In this document: positions 40,429 to 49,829 of the stretch, piece by piece
Layout: each line of letters opens with the position of its first letter
Position numbering within the stretch: the stretch's first letter is position 1
Source: Lachancea dasiensis
Lineage: Eukaryota; Ascomycota; Saccharomycetes; Saccharomycetales; Saccharomycetaceae
Assembly (NCBI GenBank): GCA_900074725.1
Contig: LT598461.1
Coordinates: 496,001-560,000 of the forward strand
Reading direction: 5' to 3'
DNA: 64,000 nucleotides
Notes under the pieces: generated by a model
Told to the model about the DNA's origin: nothing
What the model saw: only the letters and a program-made list of their open reading frames with translations
Databases searched by the model: none
Made by a program: the position numbers and the translations under genes

Positions 40429-41502
40429 TTAAACTCTGAACCGGTCGAGGTCTGGGTCGTCGCGAGTCAAGTGGACCATCTCTTCACTTTCATACTGTTG
40501 TGAAGCCACGCGATGATGTGTCCCTTGGAAGGACTTTCTCACCGTGAAACCGCCGACGTTATTGTCCATTGGTATATTTTCAACATCTGATTGATGACTG
40601 AACAAATTATTGTGATTTTTCTTTCTAGCCAAGTTCAGTAAGTAAACTCCGGTGAAGATAATGATGAAGCCACAAACTAACGAAACTGAATCCTTCTGGT
40701 CGCTTTCATCGAAGTTGCGGAACAAAATGAAAGAAGCCACTAACGTCGCTGTGGTGAAGGTGACATAGTATAGTGGGTTCACGATGGAGGTATCGAATTG
40801 GTCCAAAGCCTTGTTGAAGTAGTTCATCTGGGTCATGATGCATGTCACTACCACTATGATGAACAAGTAAGTTGACAAATGGGTAAATTGGTTATTGCCA
40901 CCTAATGTTAACTTTAGTGCAATTCCAAAGGCCTTGATGGACATCACAGAAATCGATCCAACCGTAGAACAAATGGAAATATAGACCATCGGATTTTTGG
41001 TTCCGTAGTTAGGAACCACTCTGGTGATCATGAAAACTGTGAACACAGCCACCATCAGGGCATAACACAAAAAGGCAGGTTGCATTGCGTAGCCCAAAAT
41101 CTCATCTACCGTTTCGATATTTTTATCTGATGGAGCATGCAAAATGATGATCACAGAGCCCAGAAGACAGACAGTACACCCGAGCTTCCCTAAAGTACCC
41201 AATTCTTCCTTCAAGAACAATGCGGCTAATATGGCACCAATGATCACCGAGAGAGCACCCAAAGGTGTAACCATGATCGCGGGAGCGAAAGTATACGCTG
41301 CAAAATTGGCAATTTCTCCAATTGCCATCGTTGTCATACCTCCCCACCAAATGGGATTTTTTAAGTATTCGTAACCGGCTCCCTCGAAGTTGTTTTGTTC
41401 TGATGCCGCGTTCAATCCCATTTTCGTAAGGATGAACGAACTTCCAATCGCCAAGGAGGACGTTATCGCCAAGAGCAAACCGATATACTTATCTTCCAGC
41501 AT
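40429..41502 (-). CDS. NIPA-family (DUF803) putative magnesium transporter
   Basis: A 357-residue membrane protein of the NIPA/DUF803 family within the drug/metabolite transporter superfamily; animal NIPA1/2 carry Mg2+. Family motifs are GLLLAITSSLAIGSSFILTK at the N-terminus, EIANFAAYTFAPAIMVTPLG, and LSVIIGAILAALFLKEELG. NPLYYVTFTTATLVASFILF and GFIIIFTGVYLLNLARK complete about nine hydrophobic segments. A ~70-residue polar C-terminal tail is probably cytosolic. The ATG at 41502 is used; the frame opens two codons earlier at a TTG. It lies between TIF11 and TRM732, which are adjacent in S. cerevisiae (YMR260C-YMR259C), and I recall no S. cerevisiae orthologue. The substrate is inferred from family only. 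Confidence 0.88.
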   Translation of the reverse strand: MLEDKYIGLLLAITSSLAIGSSFILTKMGLNAASEQNNFEGAGYEYLKNPIWWGGMTTMAIGEIANFAAYTFAPAIMVTPLGALSVIIGAILAALFLKEELGTLGKLGCTVCLLGSVIIILHAPSDKNIETVDEILGYAMQPAFLCYALMVAVFTVFMITRVVPNYGTKNPMVYISICSTVGSISVMSIKAFGIALKLTLGGNNQFTHLSTYLFIIVVVTCIMTQMNYFNKALDQFDTSIVNPLYYVTFTTATLVASFILFRNFDESDQKDSVSLVCGFIIIFTGVYLLNLARKKNHNNLFSHQSDVENIPMDNNVGGFTVRKSFQGTHHRVASQQYESEEMVHLTRDDPDLDRFRV

Positions 41503-42374
41503 GGCCAAGGTTCAATAGAGCTACCAGTCTTATTCCATTACTTGAATTGTGATACTGTTTTGTGCATAAGTAGGCGTATTATGAACAGAGTTACCAAGAT
41601 CTTGATACCTATATACGAATGAACTCAATTAACCTTAAAATGATTAGTACTCTAGACTTCTTGATCTCATGCTTAAACCACTATTATAAAGCCTCAGTCG
41701 GGCTTTGGGATTCCTGCTACTTGCATTAAAAACTTCAAGGTTCTGAAAATTTATCTGACCTTTATTTGACCTTTATTTAAATTTCAATTAACTATTAGAC
41801 TTTATTTCGCCTTATACTCCATTTCAGAAGGGATTTCTCTGATCCCTGGAAGTCGAGAACAGCATGCGTCTTCTTTTCAGCGACTAGTTCCGGTATTTAC
41901 GGTCCCCGGAGTATTTTGGACCACAAGTGGTGGTCGCCCTTGCATATAAGCTGAGGCTCATCATCTCGGCCTTCCGCGACACCGGAAATTTTGGAAGAAA
42001 GCTGTGAAAAATAGCAAGAGGGCCCTTTTTTTCGAAGAGCCGTCTTTATCATGGAAATGGATGATTCGAAGTGATTCTTAAGCATAGCTGTCGAGCTCGC
42101 CTCTCAAGTTGAAGCAAATCTCACGAGCAAATCCGAGGTGTGGCTCAAGGTACGTCCTATTTACATACAACAAACTTTGTCGTAAACCAAACATGAGCTA
42201 TGTATCGTTTCGATAGTATACAGGCTATTTGGAAAGTATCGGTTTCCTCTCATCGTAATGGTACCAGTTGGCTAATAGCATTGTCGTGATAGCGAGAATT
42301 TGAAATTGAAGTTAAAAAAAAATGATATTGAACTGTCAACACCGCTATCGGATAGGAAACCCAAGATCGGTTCG
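41503..42374. other. Divergent NIPA-gene/TRM732 intergenic region
   Basis: 872 bases of presumed bidirectional promoter, AT-rich between 41570 and 41820. It contains a short tandem duplication (41757-41778). No credible gene was seen. Confidence 0.45.
41757..41778. repeat. Tandem duplication of GACCTTTATTT
   Basis: Two perfect adjoining copies of the 11-mer GACCTTTATTT, with a third, one base shorter (GACTTTATTT), at 41798. It may be a recent duplication or a cluster of factor sites. Confidence 0.7.
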
Positions 42375-45300
42375 ATGGACCATATAGCTGCCTATAAGCG
42401 CTTTCTTATAGGTATAAAACCACGGGACTTGAAAAACTTGGACAAAGAGGCCATTGACAAGCTCTACTTTATCTTCAATGATATATTCCAAATTCTAAGC
42501 GATACAACCGCCATTGAAGACCGGGCGCGGCTCCTCCTCACCGACACACTAGGGATATGGATGGTAAGAATTCGGCAGTGGGTCGAAATCGTGAGACACT
42601 TGCAATCGTTAGATGACAATCAGGCGTTGCTGTTGCAAAAACTGAATACTCATCTTTTGACACAAGTGCGTTGTGATTTTCTGTTTCGCTACGTCATCGA
42701 CTTCTGGAATGAGAGCGGAGCAGCTTTGGCAAACTCTCTAGATGGTCTACTGCACAAACTACTGCATCTTGTGAAACTAGTTCGGGTCGAAGAGGACTAT
42801 CAAGTGATGCTGAGATCGTGGTTATCGGAGACTCTGCAGATTCCCTACACTATGCGTGTTTTGTATTATTTGACTCACGTTTTAGCACCCGAAGTTGATG
42901 TTCTTCAAATCCTCGAGAGCCGACCCGATTTCATAGAGCACTCACTTGGCCTAATGTGGACAGAATCTTTGGCGACTCCTATCGGGAAATGTATCGCGAG
43001 CATACTGATCAATGCTTACAATCGCCATTACAGGTCTGCAAGTGACCTAGATGCTTGGTTTTCATTGTGGGAGAGGTCAACAATGCATTTTTTCCAAAAT
43101 CCTCGAATGCGCAAGCGCATAGAAATCTGTATCCTAGTCCCTGTTTTCACAACCGTCAAGGAGAATGTTTTCAATCACTTTATTTCGCGTAACTTTCAGC
43201 GTGATTCTCCCGAGTTGATTCCCATTCTGAAGATTGGCCAAGAGCTTTCTCTCGAGGAGGAACCATTTCACGATGATAAACTTGTTTCATTAAGCTTTAT
43301 GGAACAACTACTGCGGCAAGATCAATACAAGCTGCCTGTTTTCGAGCTACTTACCTTCGCAACGAAGAAATCAATGCCTGTTGCCTCATACATATACGAT
43401 ATCATAAAGCGAAACATGAACCTATTCTTCGTGGACATCGAGGTGAAATGTAGGAACGAGTTTCGTAGTCTGTTCAAAAAGTTTATCGATAGAATACGCG
43501 ACTCCACCTATTCACTCAATAGAGATAGTCTCAAGCTTCAAGCAAAAAACAAATTTCCAGAAGAACAAGCACAGAAGAGAAGAATGATAAGTGAGGCCAT
43601 TGCTTTCATGGATTGGCTTGTACAATTTCTTAAATCTCAAATTATCCCAGGTTCACAGTACCAACGGCAAATTCTGGCTACTAAACTGCTAAAAACACTT
43701 GTGTCATCTAGTCTTGACCCCAATATCCCCAAGCTCTACCTCGACCCCAGACTGGTCATGAACTTTCCTTTTAACGTCTTCCTTTCTGATGATCGAGCGT
43801 TGGGACGATTGCTTTTAGACAACCTAACGGACAACTATAATGACGTTAGAGATAATTGTTTGGAATTGCTGACTATATTTTCTCAAGCTACCGACAAGAA
43901 AAACAACATAAATCTTCATTATGATGTGCTTCTAGAAAAATGCTATGCGCTGTTAGGCTCTTACAAGGGCTGTGAGGGTGGTTCCAAACTAGCTGAATTT
44001 CTTTTCATCGTAAGCACCAACAAACCAAGTGTGATTCAAAACCTTCTGGATAAACTTAGTCAAAGAATTGAGTCATCTAACCACAATCTGATAGCTAACT
44101 TTAGCAAATCGGTACATGGTTACTTTTTAGCGCTAAGTCTCTTGCTCCACAAGTCTGACTTTATCAGAGAATTGGGCGACATAGAGGCCACTATCGATAC
44201 GTGCATCCGTCTTATTGCACTCAATTGGGCTACTGTTGAGCACATACTGTGTGATGATCCATTCGAAAATCAAAAAGATTGCATGAAAGCTGGATTCGAT
44301 GTGTCGGATCCTCAGGTAATTACATATGCTTTCAGGTCTATAAAGGATTCCGCTGAGCTTTTGCGTACCATTATAGGTATTCCTAGTTTGTCTGAAAGTC
44401 AACTTGTTTCTTGTGGTGAGTTGATGCTAGAGCAGCTTGCTACCATTCGTCACAGTGGCGCTTTTCAATCCGTTGTACCCAGCTTTGTGGCATGCTGTCA
44501 ACGTTGTTATCAACAATGCCCCAAAATTACTGAGATTTGGCTTCATAGAATGTTGGGTTTACTTGAAAAAAAGACCCAGTTCATTACGCGGCGATCTGGC
44601 GGTGTACCCCATATTATCTGCAGCATAGTTTCACCGGAGACTGCTGTCAAGAGACCATTACTAAAGCTCACGTTTGACCACTTGTTTAAAATTGCGAAAA
44701 TACCCGTCTCAGAACACGAGGAGAGAAATGATCTGCCGCAAGTAAATGCTTTCAATTGCATAAAGGTACTATTTATAGAGTCGACGTTGTCCGATGCCTG
44801 TGCGCCTTTCGTCTATCCTGCTCTGGCATTGTGCTTGAGATCCTTCACGTCACCTCTTTGGTCATTAAGAAACTGCTCTTTTATGTTGTTCTCTGCCTTG
44901 CAAAATCGCTTATTTGGTAAATCTGGAAAGAGTGTAAGCGCACGCCTATTCTTTTCACGGTATGAAGGAGTACAGAGTAGCTTACGCGAACAATTTGAAA
45001 AATCTCTCAATAAATCACTACTCATTCAAGGAACGAGAGAGAGTGGGACTGACCTTCCTACACTTGATTCCCAGATCGAAAGCATATTCTTGGTACTGAC
45101 GATACTGTCAAGACTCAAACAAACGCCAGGTTTTGATGGACTGGCAGACTTCAAAAAGTTGGTAGTCTTGTGTCTGGAGTCCCAGAATTGGACGGTTCGG
45201 CAATTGGCAGCGCGAACATTGCCAAATCTCGTCAATGATTCCTCCGCCGAAATTTTAAACCTCGTACGCAACCTTCAATTGTCTGGATTAAAGCAGAACA

Positions 45301-46655
45301 CGGCACACGGATACATTTTGGCCATACATGAGTTTCTTGGCTCCGAGGATAATCAATTCTTGTCTGGCACTGAGTTGGCTTACATGGTAAACTCGATCGT
45401 AGATTTGGCCGGCAGCTTCATTTTCGAGAATAAGTGCTTCGTTACCGCAAAGGCCTTCGTGAGCTTGGTGGACATTTGTCTATCAAAGGGAGCCCTAAGC
45501 ACTGCAGAAGGAAAGAGGTTGACATCCCAACTAGGCACTTACTTTCTAAAACTCAACGATGATTACTCAATGGATGGAACCAAACAACTCCTGCTCAAAG
45601 AACTGTTCTCCATCCTAACAAAAAGAGAAAGCAAGGATAATTTGTTGGATCTAACAGCGGTTGCTCTGCTGTCGCCTTTTTACGAAGTTCAAATAGCTGC
45701 TGCAGAGTACGTTGCCCAGAATGAGAATTTGAATATCGGCAAGGAGAGCGTCATTGCCGAAATACTTCTTGAACTGTTCTTCGAAGAAAAGGTGTGGAAC
45801 CACATCAAACTATCGGTTCTGAGGGCCCTAATCACATTGAAAGTTACTATAGATGTCAAAAAGCTCATGGCGCTGATCGAGGAAACTCACAGTGATGATC
45901 TCAGGGCTACTGCCCTTGAATATGCTGGCCTGTTTGTGGGTGCAGGTGACAATCTGTACAGAGGGCTCGTAGAGAAATTGTCACGCGATGAGATACCTTT
46001 TGAACTCAGAAAGTCCGCGCTTGTTTCATTGACCAACGCAACTAATCGTTTTCCTGACGTAAAGATGTTTTTCGTGATCAGCCGCTTTCTGTATGATGAC
46101 GACCTCGTACTCCGCGAAACGTCTTCAACACATCTTAACAGAGTTTTGTTCAAGACAGACACAGTGTCCCTTGGAACTGCTTTTCCTGTTACAGCCAATT
46201 TGTTCGTAGCGCACATGCAAAATAATCCAGAAGCACACGCTATTGCCTTTGCGGCTGTCAAGGGGGATCTCGAACCCTTGACGTCTCAAACCTGCTGGGA
46301 AAAAGATGAAGAGGCAGACGAGCTGTTCGAGGTTGAACCAGAAAATCAATTTAGAAACTTTGTTGAGGAGGGCCTACGACATGTAGAGCTTTTGAGGCAC
46401 GCTAAAGATTTGAAAGAAGAGCTTCACAGTTTCGTTCTGTCGCTAGTCCTTGTCTTGAATAGAAGGATGTACCATTATGTGGTAAAAGATGCACCACTGG
46501 GTTGGGGTTCAAACTATAAACTTTTCGGGCAACTTGTCATCCTACGCAAGTTGGCGTTGAGCCTTGAAATCACCGAAATAGAACTACTGGACCAGCATCT
46601 GACGTCCTTGGATTGTCATCCGTCAGTATTTGAACTTTCTTCCGGAAGCGCCTAG
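42375..46655 (+). CDS. TRM732: Trm732, partner of the tRNA 2'-O-methyltransferase Trm7 (THADA family)
   Basis: Trm732 directs Trm7 to methylate ribose 32 of the anticodon loop of tRNAs such as tRNA-Phe. The protein is 1426 residues from the ATG at 42375, close to yeast (1420). It is a helical-repeat (ARM/HEAT) solenoid. The DUF2428 core is around residues 690-930 and contains ITRRSGGVPHIICSIVSPE, FNCIKVLFIESTLSDACAPF and ALALCLRSFTSPLWSLRNCS. NWTVRQLAARTLPNLV lies further on. The frame is open to a TTG at 42300, which I reject because the yeast protein begins at the equivalent of the ATG used here. Order TIF11-(NIPA)-TRM732-ROY1 matches YMR260C-YMR258C. Confidence 0.93.
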   Translation: MDHIAAYKRFLIGIKPRDLKNLDKEAIDKLYFIFNDIFQILSDTTAIEDRARLLLTDTLGIWMVRIRQWVEIVRHLQSLDDNQALLLQKLNTHLLTQVRCDFLFRYVIDFWNESGAALANSLDGLLHKLLHLVKLVRVEEDYQVMLRSWLSETLQIPYTMRVLYYLTHVLAPEVDVLQILESRPDFIEHSLGLMWTESLATPIGKCIASILINAYNRHYRSASDLDAWFSLWERSTMHFFQNPRMRKRIEICILVPVFTTVKENVFNHFISRNFQRDSPELIPILKIGQELSLEEEPFHDDKLVSLSFMEQLLRQDQYKLPVFELLTFATKKSMPVASYIYDIIKRNMNLFFVDIEVKCRNEFRSLFKKFIDRIRDSTYSLNRDSLKLQAKNKFPEEQAQKRRMISEAIAFMDWLVQFLKSQIIPGSQYQRQILATKLLKTLVSSSLDPNIPKLYLDPRLVMNFPFNVFLSDDRALGRLLLDNLTDNYNDVRDNCLELLTIFSQATDKKNNINLHYDVLLEKCYALLGSYKGCEGGSKLAEFLFIVSTNKPSVIQNLLDKLSQRIESSNHNLIANFSKSVHGYFLALSLLLHKSDFIRELGDIEATIDTCIRLIALNWATVEHILCDDPFENQKDCMKAGFDVSDPQVITYAFRSIKDSAELLRTIIGIPSLSESQLVSCGELMLEQLATIRHSGAFQSVVPSFVACCQRCYQQCPKITEIWLHRMLGLLEKKTQFITRRSGGVPHIICSIVSPETAVKRPLLKLTFDHLFKIAKIPVSEHEERNDLPQVNAFNCIKVLFIESTLSDACAPFVYPALALCLRSFTSPLWSLRNCSFMLFSALQNRLFGKSGKSVSARLFFSRYEGVQSSLREQFEKSLNKSLLIQGTRESGTDLPTLDSQIESIFLVLTILSRLKQTPGFDGLADFKKLVVLCLESQNWTVRQLAARTLPNLVNDSSAEILNLVRNLQLSGLKQNTAHGYILAIHEFLGSEDNQFLSGTELAYMVNSIVDLAGSFIFENKCFVTAKAFVSLVDICLSKGALSTAEGKRLTSQLGTYFLKLNDDYSMDGTKQLLLKELFSILTKRESKDNLLDLTAVALLSPFYEVQIAAAEYVAQNENLNIGKESVIAEILLELFFEEKVWNHIKLSVLRALITLKVTIDVKKLMALIEETHSDDLRATALEYAGLFVGAGDNLYRGLVEKLSRDEIPFELRKSALVSLTNATNRFPDVKMFFVISRFLYDDDLVLRETSSTHLNRVLFKTDTVSLGTAFPVTANLFVAHMQNNPEAHAIAFAAVKGDLEPLTSQTCWEKDEEADELFEVEPENQFRNFVEEGLRHVELLRHAKDLKEELHSFVLSLVLVLNRRMYHYVVKDAPLGWGSNYKLFGQLVILRKLALSLEITEIELLDQHLTSLDCHPSVFELSSGSA

Positions 46656-47034
46656 TTGTATTCCTGGACACAAAGACATCATATAATAAGTAAATTCTGT
46701 GGCAAACGTCATCTAACCCAATGTGTCTTTCACTTTTTGGAAAAGCCTCTAAAACTCGGGTTTTTGTTTACAAACATTAATTAACTTAGAGAACAATAAG
46801 CATGGATAGCATGAATAGCCTGATTTCATTTGAGCCCAATTGAGAGGTAAAGTAGTGTTGTATAGCGCATGAAAACTGGATCCGCAAGCCTCGTTCGGAA
46901 TGGAGACGTCGAAGGTAAATTGAAAGAAATGATCCACTGGCTATGTCATATTAAAGTCAGCATTTTTGGCAGTGTATCGCATGGAGCAGTTAACACTATA
47001 TGTTTTGAAAAGATTATCGGAATAATCACAAGTT
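46656..47034. other. Intergenic region, TRM732 to tRNA-Asn
   Basis: 379 bases; no ORF, LTR or RNA gene recognised. Confidence 0.4.
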
Positions 47035-47108
47035 GACTTCGTGGCCAAGCTGGTTAAGGCGTGCGACTGTTAATCGCAAGATCGTGAGTTCAATCCTCAC
47101 CGAGGTCG
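47035..47108 (+). tRNA. tN(GUU): tRNA-Asn (anticodon GTT)
   Basis: 74 bases beginning GACTTCGTGGCCAAGCTGG and ending ACCGAGGTCG. The acceptor arms GACTTCG and CGAGGTC pair with one G-T wobble. The anticodon arm GCGACTGTTAATCGC gives GTT, and the T-arm is GTGAG-TTCAATC-CTCAC. It is nearly identical to S. cerevisiae tRNA-Asn. There is no intron. Confidence 0.97.
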
Positions 47109-47112
47109 TTAA

Positions 47113-47123
47113 TTTTTATTTTT
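47113..47123 (+). terminator. RNA polymerase III terminator of tRNA-Asn
   Basis: Two T5 runs separated by a single A begin four bases past the tRNA 3' end. Confidence 0.75.
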
Positions 47124-47615
47124 GCCTCAAAGCTAAGCTCTGTAAGTGATAAATACACCTCAACGAGTGTCCTTTTAGCCGTAAAGATGAAGCAGAGCAT
47201 ATATATTTCAATTTTTAGGTTTGCGAAGGTATCTATTCGTCGGTCGGGCTGGCGTCACTGTGTGCGATATATTTTTATTAGGTGGTATATACGCCCAGGC
47301 GAGACTAAAATGGATCCTAACATGATTAAATTGCATATATTAGAATATATGAGTCACTGCGCGTCTCAACATGTGTTTGGCGGTGATAAGATTAGGTACG
47401 CACCGAGGAAATTATATCAAATATACCTGAACTAACGCGATGCGCGGTCACGCACTCATGTTGAAACTTTCCGGCGCAATTTTAGTAACCTCATGGCTGG
47501 TCCATGTTAGCCAATGTGCTCATGAACCGTGGAAGTTTGACCTGTGGTATTAAAGTGTGTAACGGATATATTCCAGCGCCGTCATCATCGATGTAGCTTG
47601 ATGCTGAGTGCAACT

Positions 47616-47623
47616 CACGTGAT
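47616..47623. promoter_or_regulatory. CACGTGAT Cbf1-type site upstream of ROY1
   Basis: CACGTGAT is a match to the reverse of RTCACRTG. It lies 10 bases before the first in-frame ATG (47633) but 88 bases before the second (47711), which favours the second as the real start. Confidence 0.4.
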
Positions 47624-47710
47624 CAGGATGGTATGAAATGGAGATGCGCTTATGCTCATACACTCTTGAACAGGGTTTCGTTGATCCCCAGAACTAGTAC
47701 CATTTTGGAT

Positions 47711-49378
47711 ATGACGACCTACCAACCTCTACCAGCTCCAGCGAAGTTGAATGGTGGGTTCTGGAAGAGTGCAATTGAGTTTTTGAATCAGAATGATCTT
47801 CTATCGTTGGCCCGCACAAATTCACAATTTCACCAGTTATGCGTGGAGGAAATATATCATACGATTGTTATATCAAGAGACTCGGTTCTACGTTCTGGGG
47901 AATGGTTTTTGGACTGTGGAAAAACATATCTTGCCGGGTACAGATCAGTGAAGAAAAGCCCCGATCAAGTCGATCTTTTCCTCTATGATCGAATTAACAG
48001 GCTGAACGAGTCCTCACATCTTCACCTGGTAAAGGAAGTAATCATCCAAGAAGACGTGTTCCACGACCGACAAGCCGGGCTTGTCGTGCTGGAAGAGCTG
48101 GTACAAAAGTTGCTGGATTTAGGTTTGTTGGAAGTTCTAGATATTAGAGATAACGAATTGTTCGCGAGGTTCTATCCTCACTATTTGAATCTGCAGCATT
48201 TACGAAAGTGCCGCATTCTTGATCTTGCAGATTTGAACCAGCTGCGATCAATTGCACAAGTGAAGTCCTTACAACTCATGCTCTCGCATGTTTCCTTTGA
48301 AGCTGGATGCCTGAATGAGAATGCCAAGAGCGCACTTTCCCTCAACATTGAGGAAGTAGCCATAGAAGACTTAGAGCACTCAAGTCTGCGGCTGTTTGAA
48401 TACCTACATGACGAAAAAATGGCCATGAGTGCTCTGAAGTCGCTTAAATTTAATCACGTCCACGGGATGCAGAACTACAACAAGACGATGAGGGAATTCA
48501 CCACGCTATTCCTTGATAGCGTACTGGAAATCGATCGAATAAAACGGTTAGAGCTAGAAGGGTCATGCGAGGTTCCAGGCTGTTCTTGCTTCCACGACTT
48601 TTTAATGGCTCTCGCTCCCCACGTACACAATCTCAAAGAGCTAAGTCTTATAGAGAAAACCTTTGTCACCCAAGGGGATCACTATACCGAGGAAAACTGG
48701 GATTTGACAATAAACAAATTTCTTATCAACCTCCCCAACGTCTCGGATAGGCTGGAAAAACTGGCTATTCGTCACAACCCGCCATTGAATGGAATTCAAA
48801 AAGACTCAGTAGAAGGTAATTACATTCGCCGTCGTACGCTTTATGAAAGCGTCCTTCCCAGATTAACGAGCCTCAAGACACTCATTGCCCCAACATTTCT
48901 GAGGTCTATTGCTCCTTACGAGGTGCTTGTATGCGATTTACTTTGGAATGGATGCGAGTGTGATTATTGCACTAAAGTTTTAGCTGTCATCGACAAGTTC
49001 ATCATGAACCATCAATTCTATTCATTTTCTGAGGGCCGTTTCAAAGACATTATTCCAACAGTTTTCTTTGGTTTTACTGGCGACGCTCTCTCCCGGCGCT
49101 TCGTTACTACCACAGATTGGGATTTGAACACCTGGTCTATCTGTCCCGTTGCTCACTATTGGGATTTACACGGCTATGAAAACATCCAGCACTTCCACGA
49201 TTTTGATTGTCACTATGATGAGTCCGTATACATAGCGTTGGCTGGATGTATTGCACACTTTTTCAATTCATACATGGATCATTTAGTTCAGCTTCTTCCA
49301 AGCTTACGTTCCTGCGTTTTATCCGGAGTTTACTATGCCGTGGACGGCGAACAAGAATATAGGTCGATCTACGATTGA
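47711..49378 (+). CDS. ROY1: Roy1-like F-box-type protein
   Basis: S. cerevisiae Roy1 is an F-box-like, Skp1-bound protein that restrains the Rab5-type GTPase Ypt52 without acting as an SCF ubiquitin ligase. From the ATG at 47711 the protein has 555 residues, near the yeast 553. An F-box-like helix pair (FWKSAIEFLNQNDLLSLARTNSQFHQLC) is at about 16-45, followed by a leucine-rich scaffold. A Cys-rich spot CECDYC lies near residue 417 and another (CEVPGCSC) near 285. An upstream ATG at 47633 would add 26 residues. Order TRM732-ROY1-PET111 equals YMR259C-YMR257C. Confidence 0.88.
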   Translation: MTTYQPLPAPAKLNGGFWKSAIEFLNQNDLLSLARTNSQFHQLCVEEIYHTIVISRDSVLRSGEWFLDCGKTYLAGYRSVKKSPDQVDLFLYDRINRLNESSHLHLVKEVIIQEDVFHDRQAGLVVLEELVQKLLDLGLLEVLDIRDNELFARFYPHYLNLQHLRKCRILDLADLNQLRSIAQVKSLQLMLSHVSFEAGCLNENAKSALSLNIEEVAIEDLEHSSLRLFEYLHDEKMAMSALKSLKFNHVHGMQNYNKTMREFTTLFLDSVLEIDRIKRLELEGSCEVPGCSCFHDFLMALAPHVHNLKELSLIEKTFVTQGDHYTEENWDLTINKFLINLPNVSDRLEKLAIRHNPPLNGIQKDSVEGNYIRRRTLYESVLPRLTSLKTLIAPTFLRSIAPYEVLVCDLLWNGCECDYCTKVLAVIDKFIMNHQFYSFSEGRFKDIIPTVFFGFTGDALSRRFVTTTDWDLNTWSICPVAHYWDLHGYENIQHFHDFDCHYDESVYIALAGCIAHFFNSYMDHLVQLLPSLRSCVLSGVYYAVDGEQEYRSIYD

Positions 49379-49829
49379 ATACGACAGTAACTAACGGATT
49401 TATCGCCAGTCAGTTGATGACGGCTATTCGCTGCGTTTTCGAGTATGTTTTTCTGTAAGTGTTAGTAGTGCTAGGTTCGAAAATTTTTATAAGACTACTA
49501 TCGATGCCCAGCTGAGTATTTTGTAAAAGGCATAAGTTATAAACCAAAATCGAACCAAGAAGCCCTTGAGGCTCCCATTTAGTCTAGACGGTGTTGTGTT
49601 GCTAAGGTTTGCAGCTATTAATTGGGCAATAATAGTACCTGGGCTGGCCATCTTCTAATCGAACGACATCTGTACATAAAGCACAGCAACCTACCAAAGA
49701 GGCAAGAGGCAAGAGGTACGAGAAGGAGAGAAGGGATAGAAAGCTAATAATCAGTACTCTAACGTACAGAAATCAGTCTGATAGCGTATCGAAAGCACCC
49801 ATGCAATTACCTGATACACGAAAGGCATT
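49379..49829. other. Intergenic region, ROY1 to PET111
   Basis: 451 bases of 3' region and presumed PET111 promoter. A GA-rich direct repeat (AGAGGCAAG twice) lies near 49698. No gene recognised. Confidence 0.4.

Larger units (their letters stand above)
47109..47710. other. Intergenic region, tRNA-Asn to ROY1
   Basis: About 600 bases. An 82-codon open frame at 47187-47435 is AT-rich with odd composition and is probably chance. Several TATA-like strings are present. I looked for LTR ends beside the tRNA and found none. Confidence 0.45.

Noticed and set aside
42300-42374. Extensions from non-ATG codons, as at TRM732 (42300), NUP188 (23431), RRN9 (10376) and CDC34 (62632)
   Set aside because: These begin at TTG or GTG, and the first ATG in each case gives the family length and N-terminus.
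47187-47435. 82-codon ORF after tRNA-Asn
   Set aside because: Unusual composition (Ile/Arg/Tyr-rich), no similarity recognised, AT-rich flank; likely chance.
47109-47632. Possible solo LTR next to tRNA-Asn
   Set aside because: No TG...CA ends with target-site duplication and no recognisable LTR core; a similar look beside tRNA-Ser was also negative.
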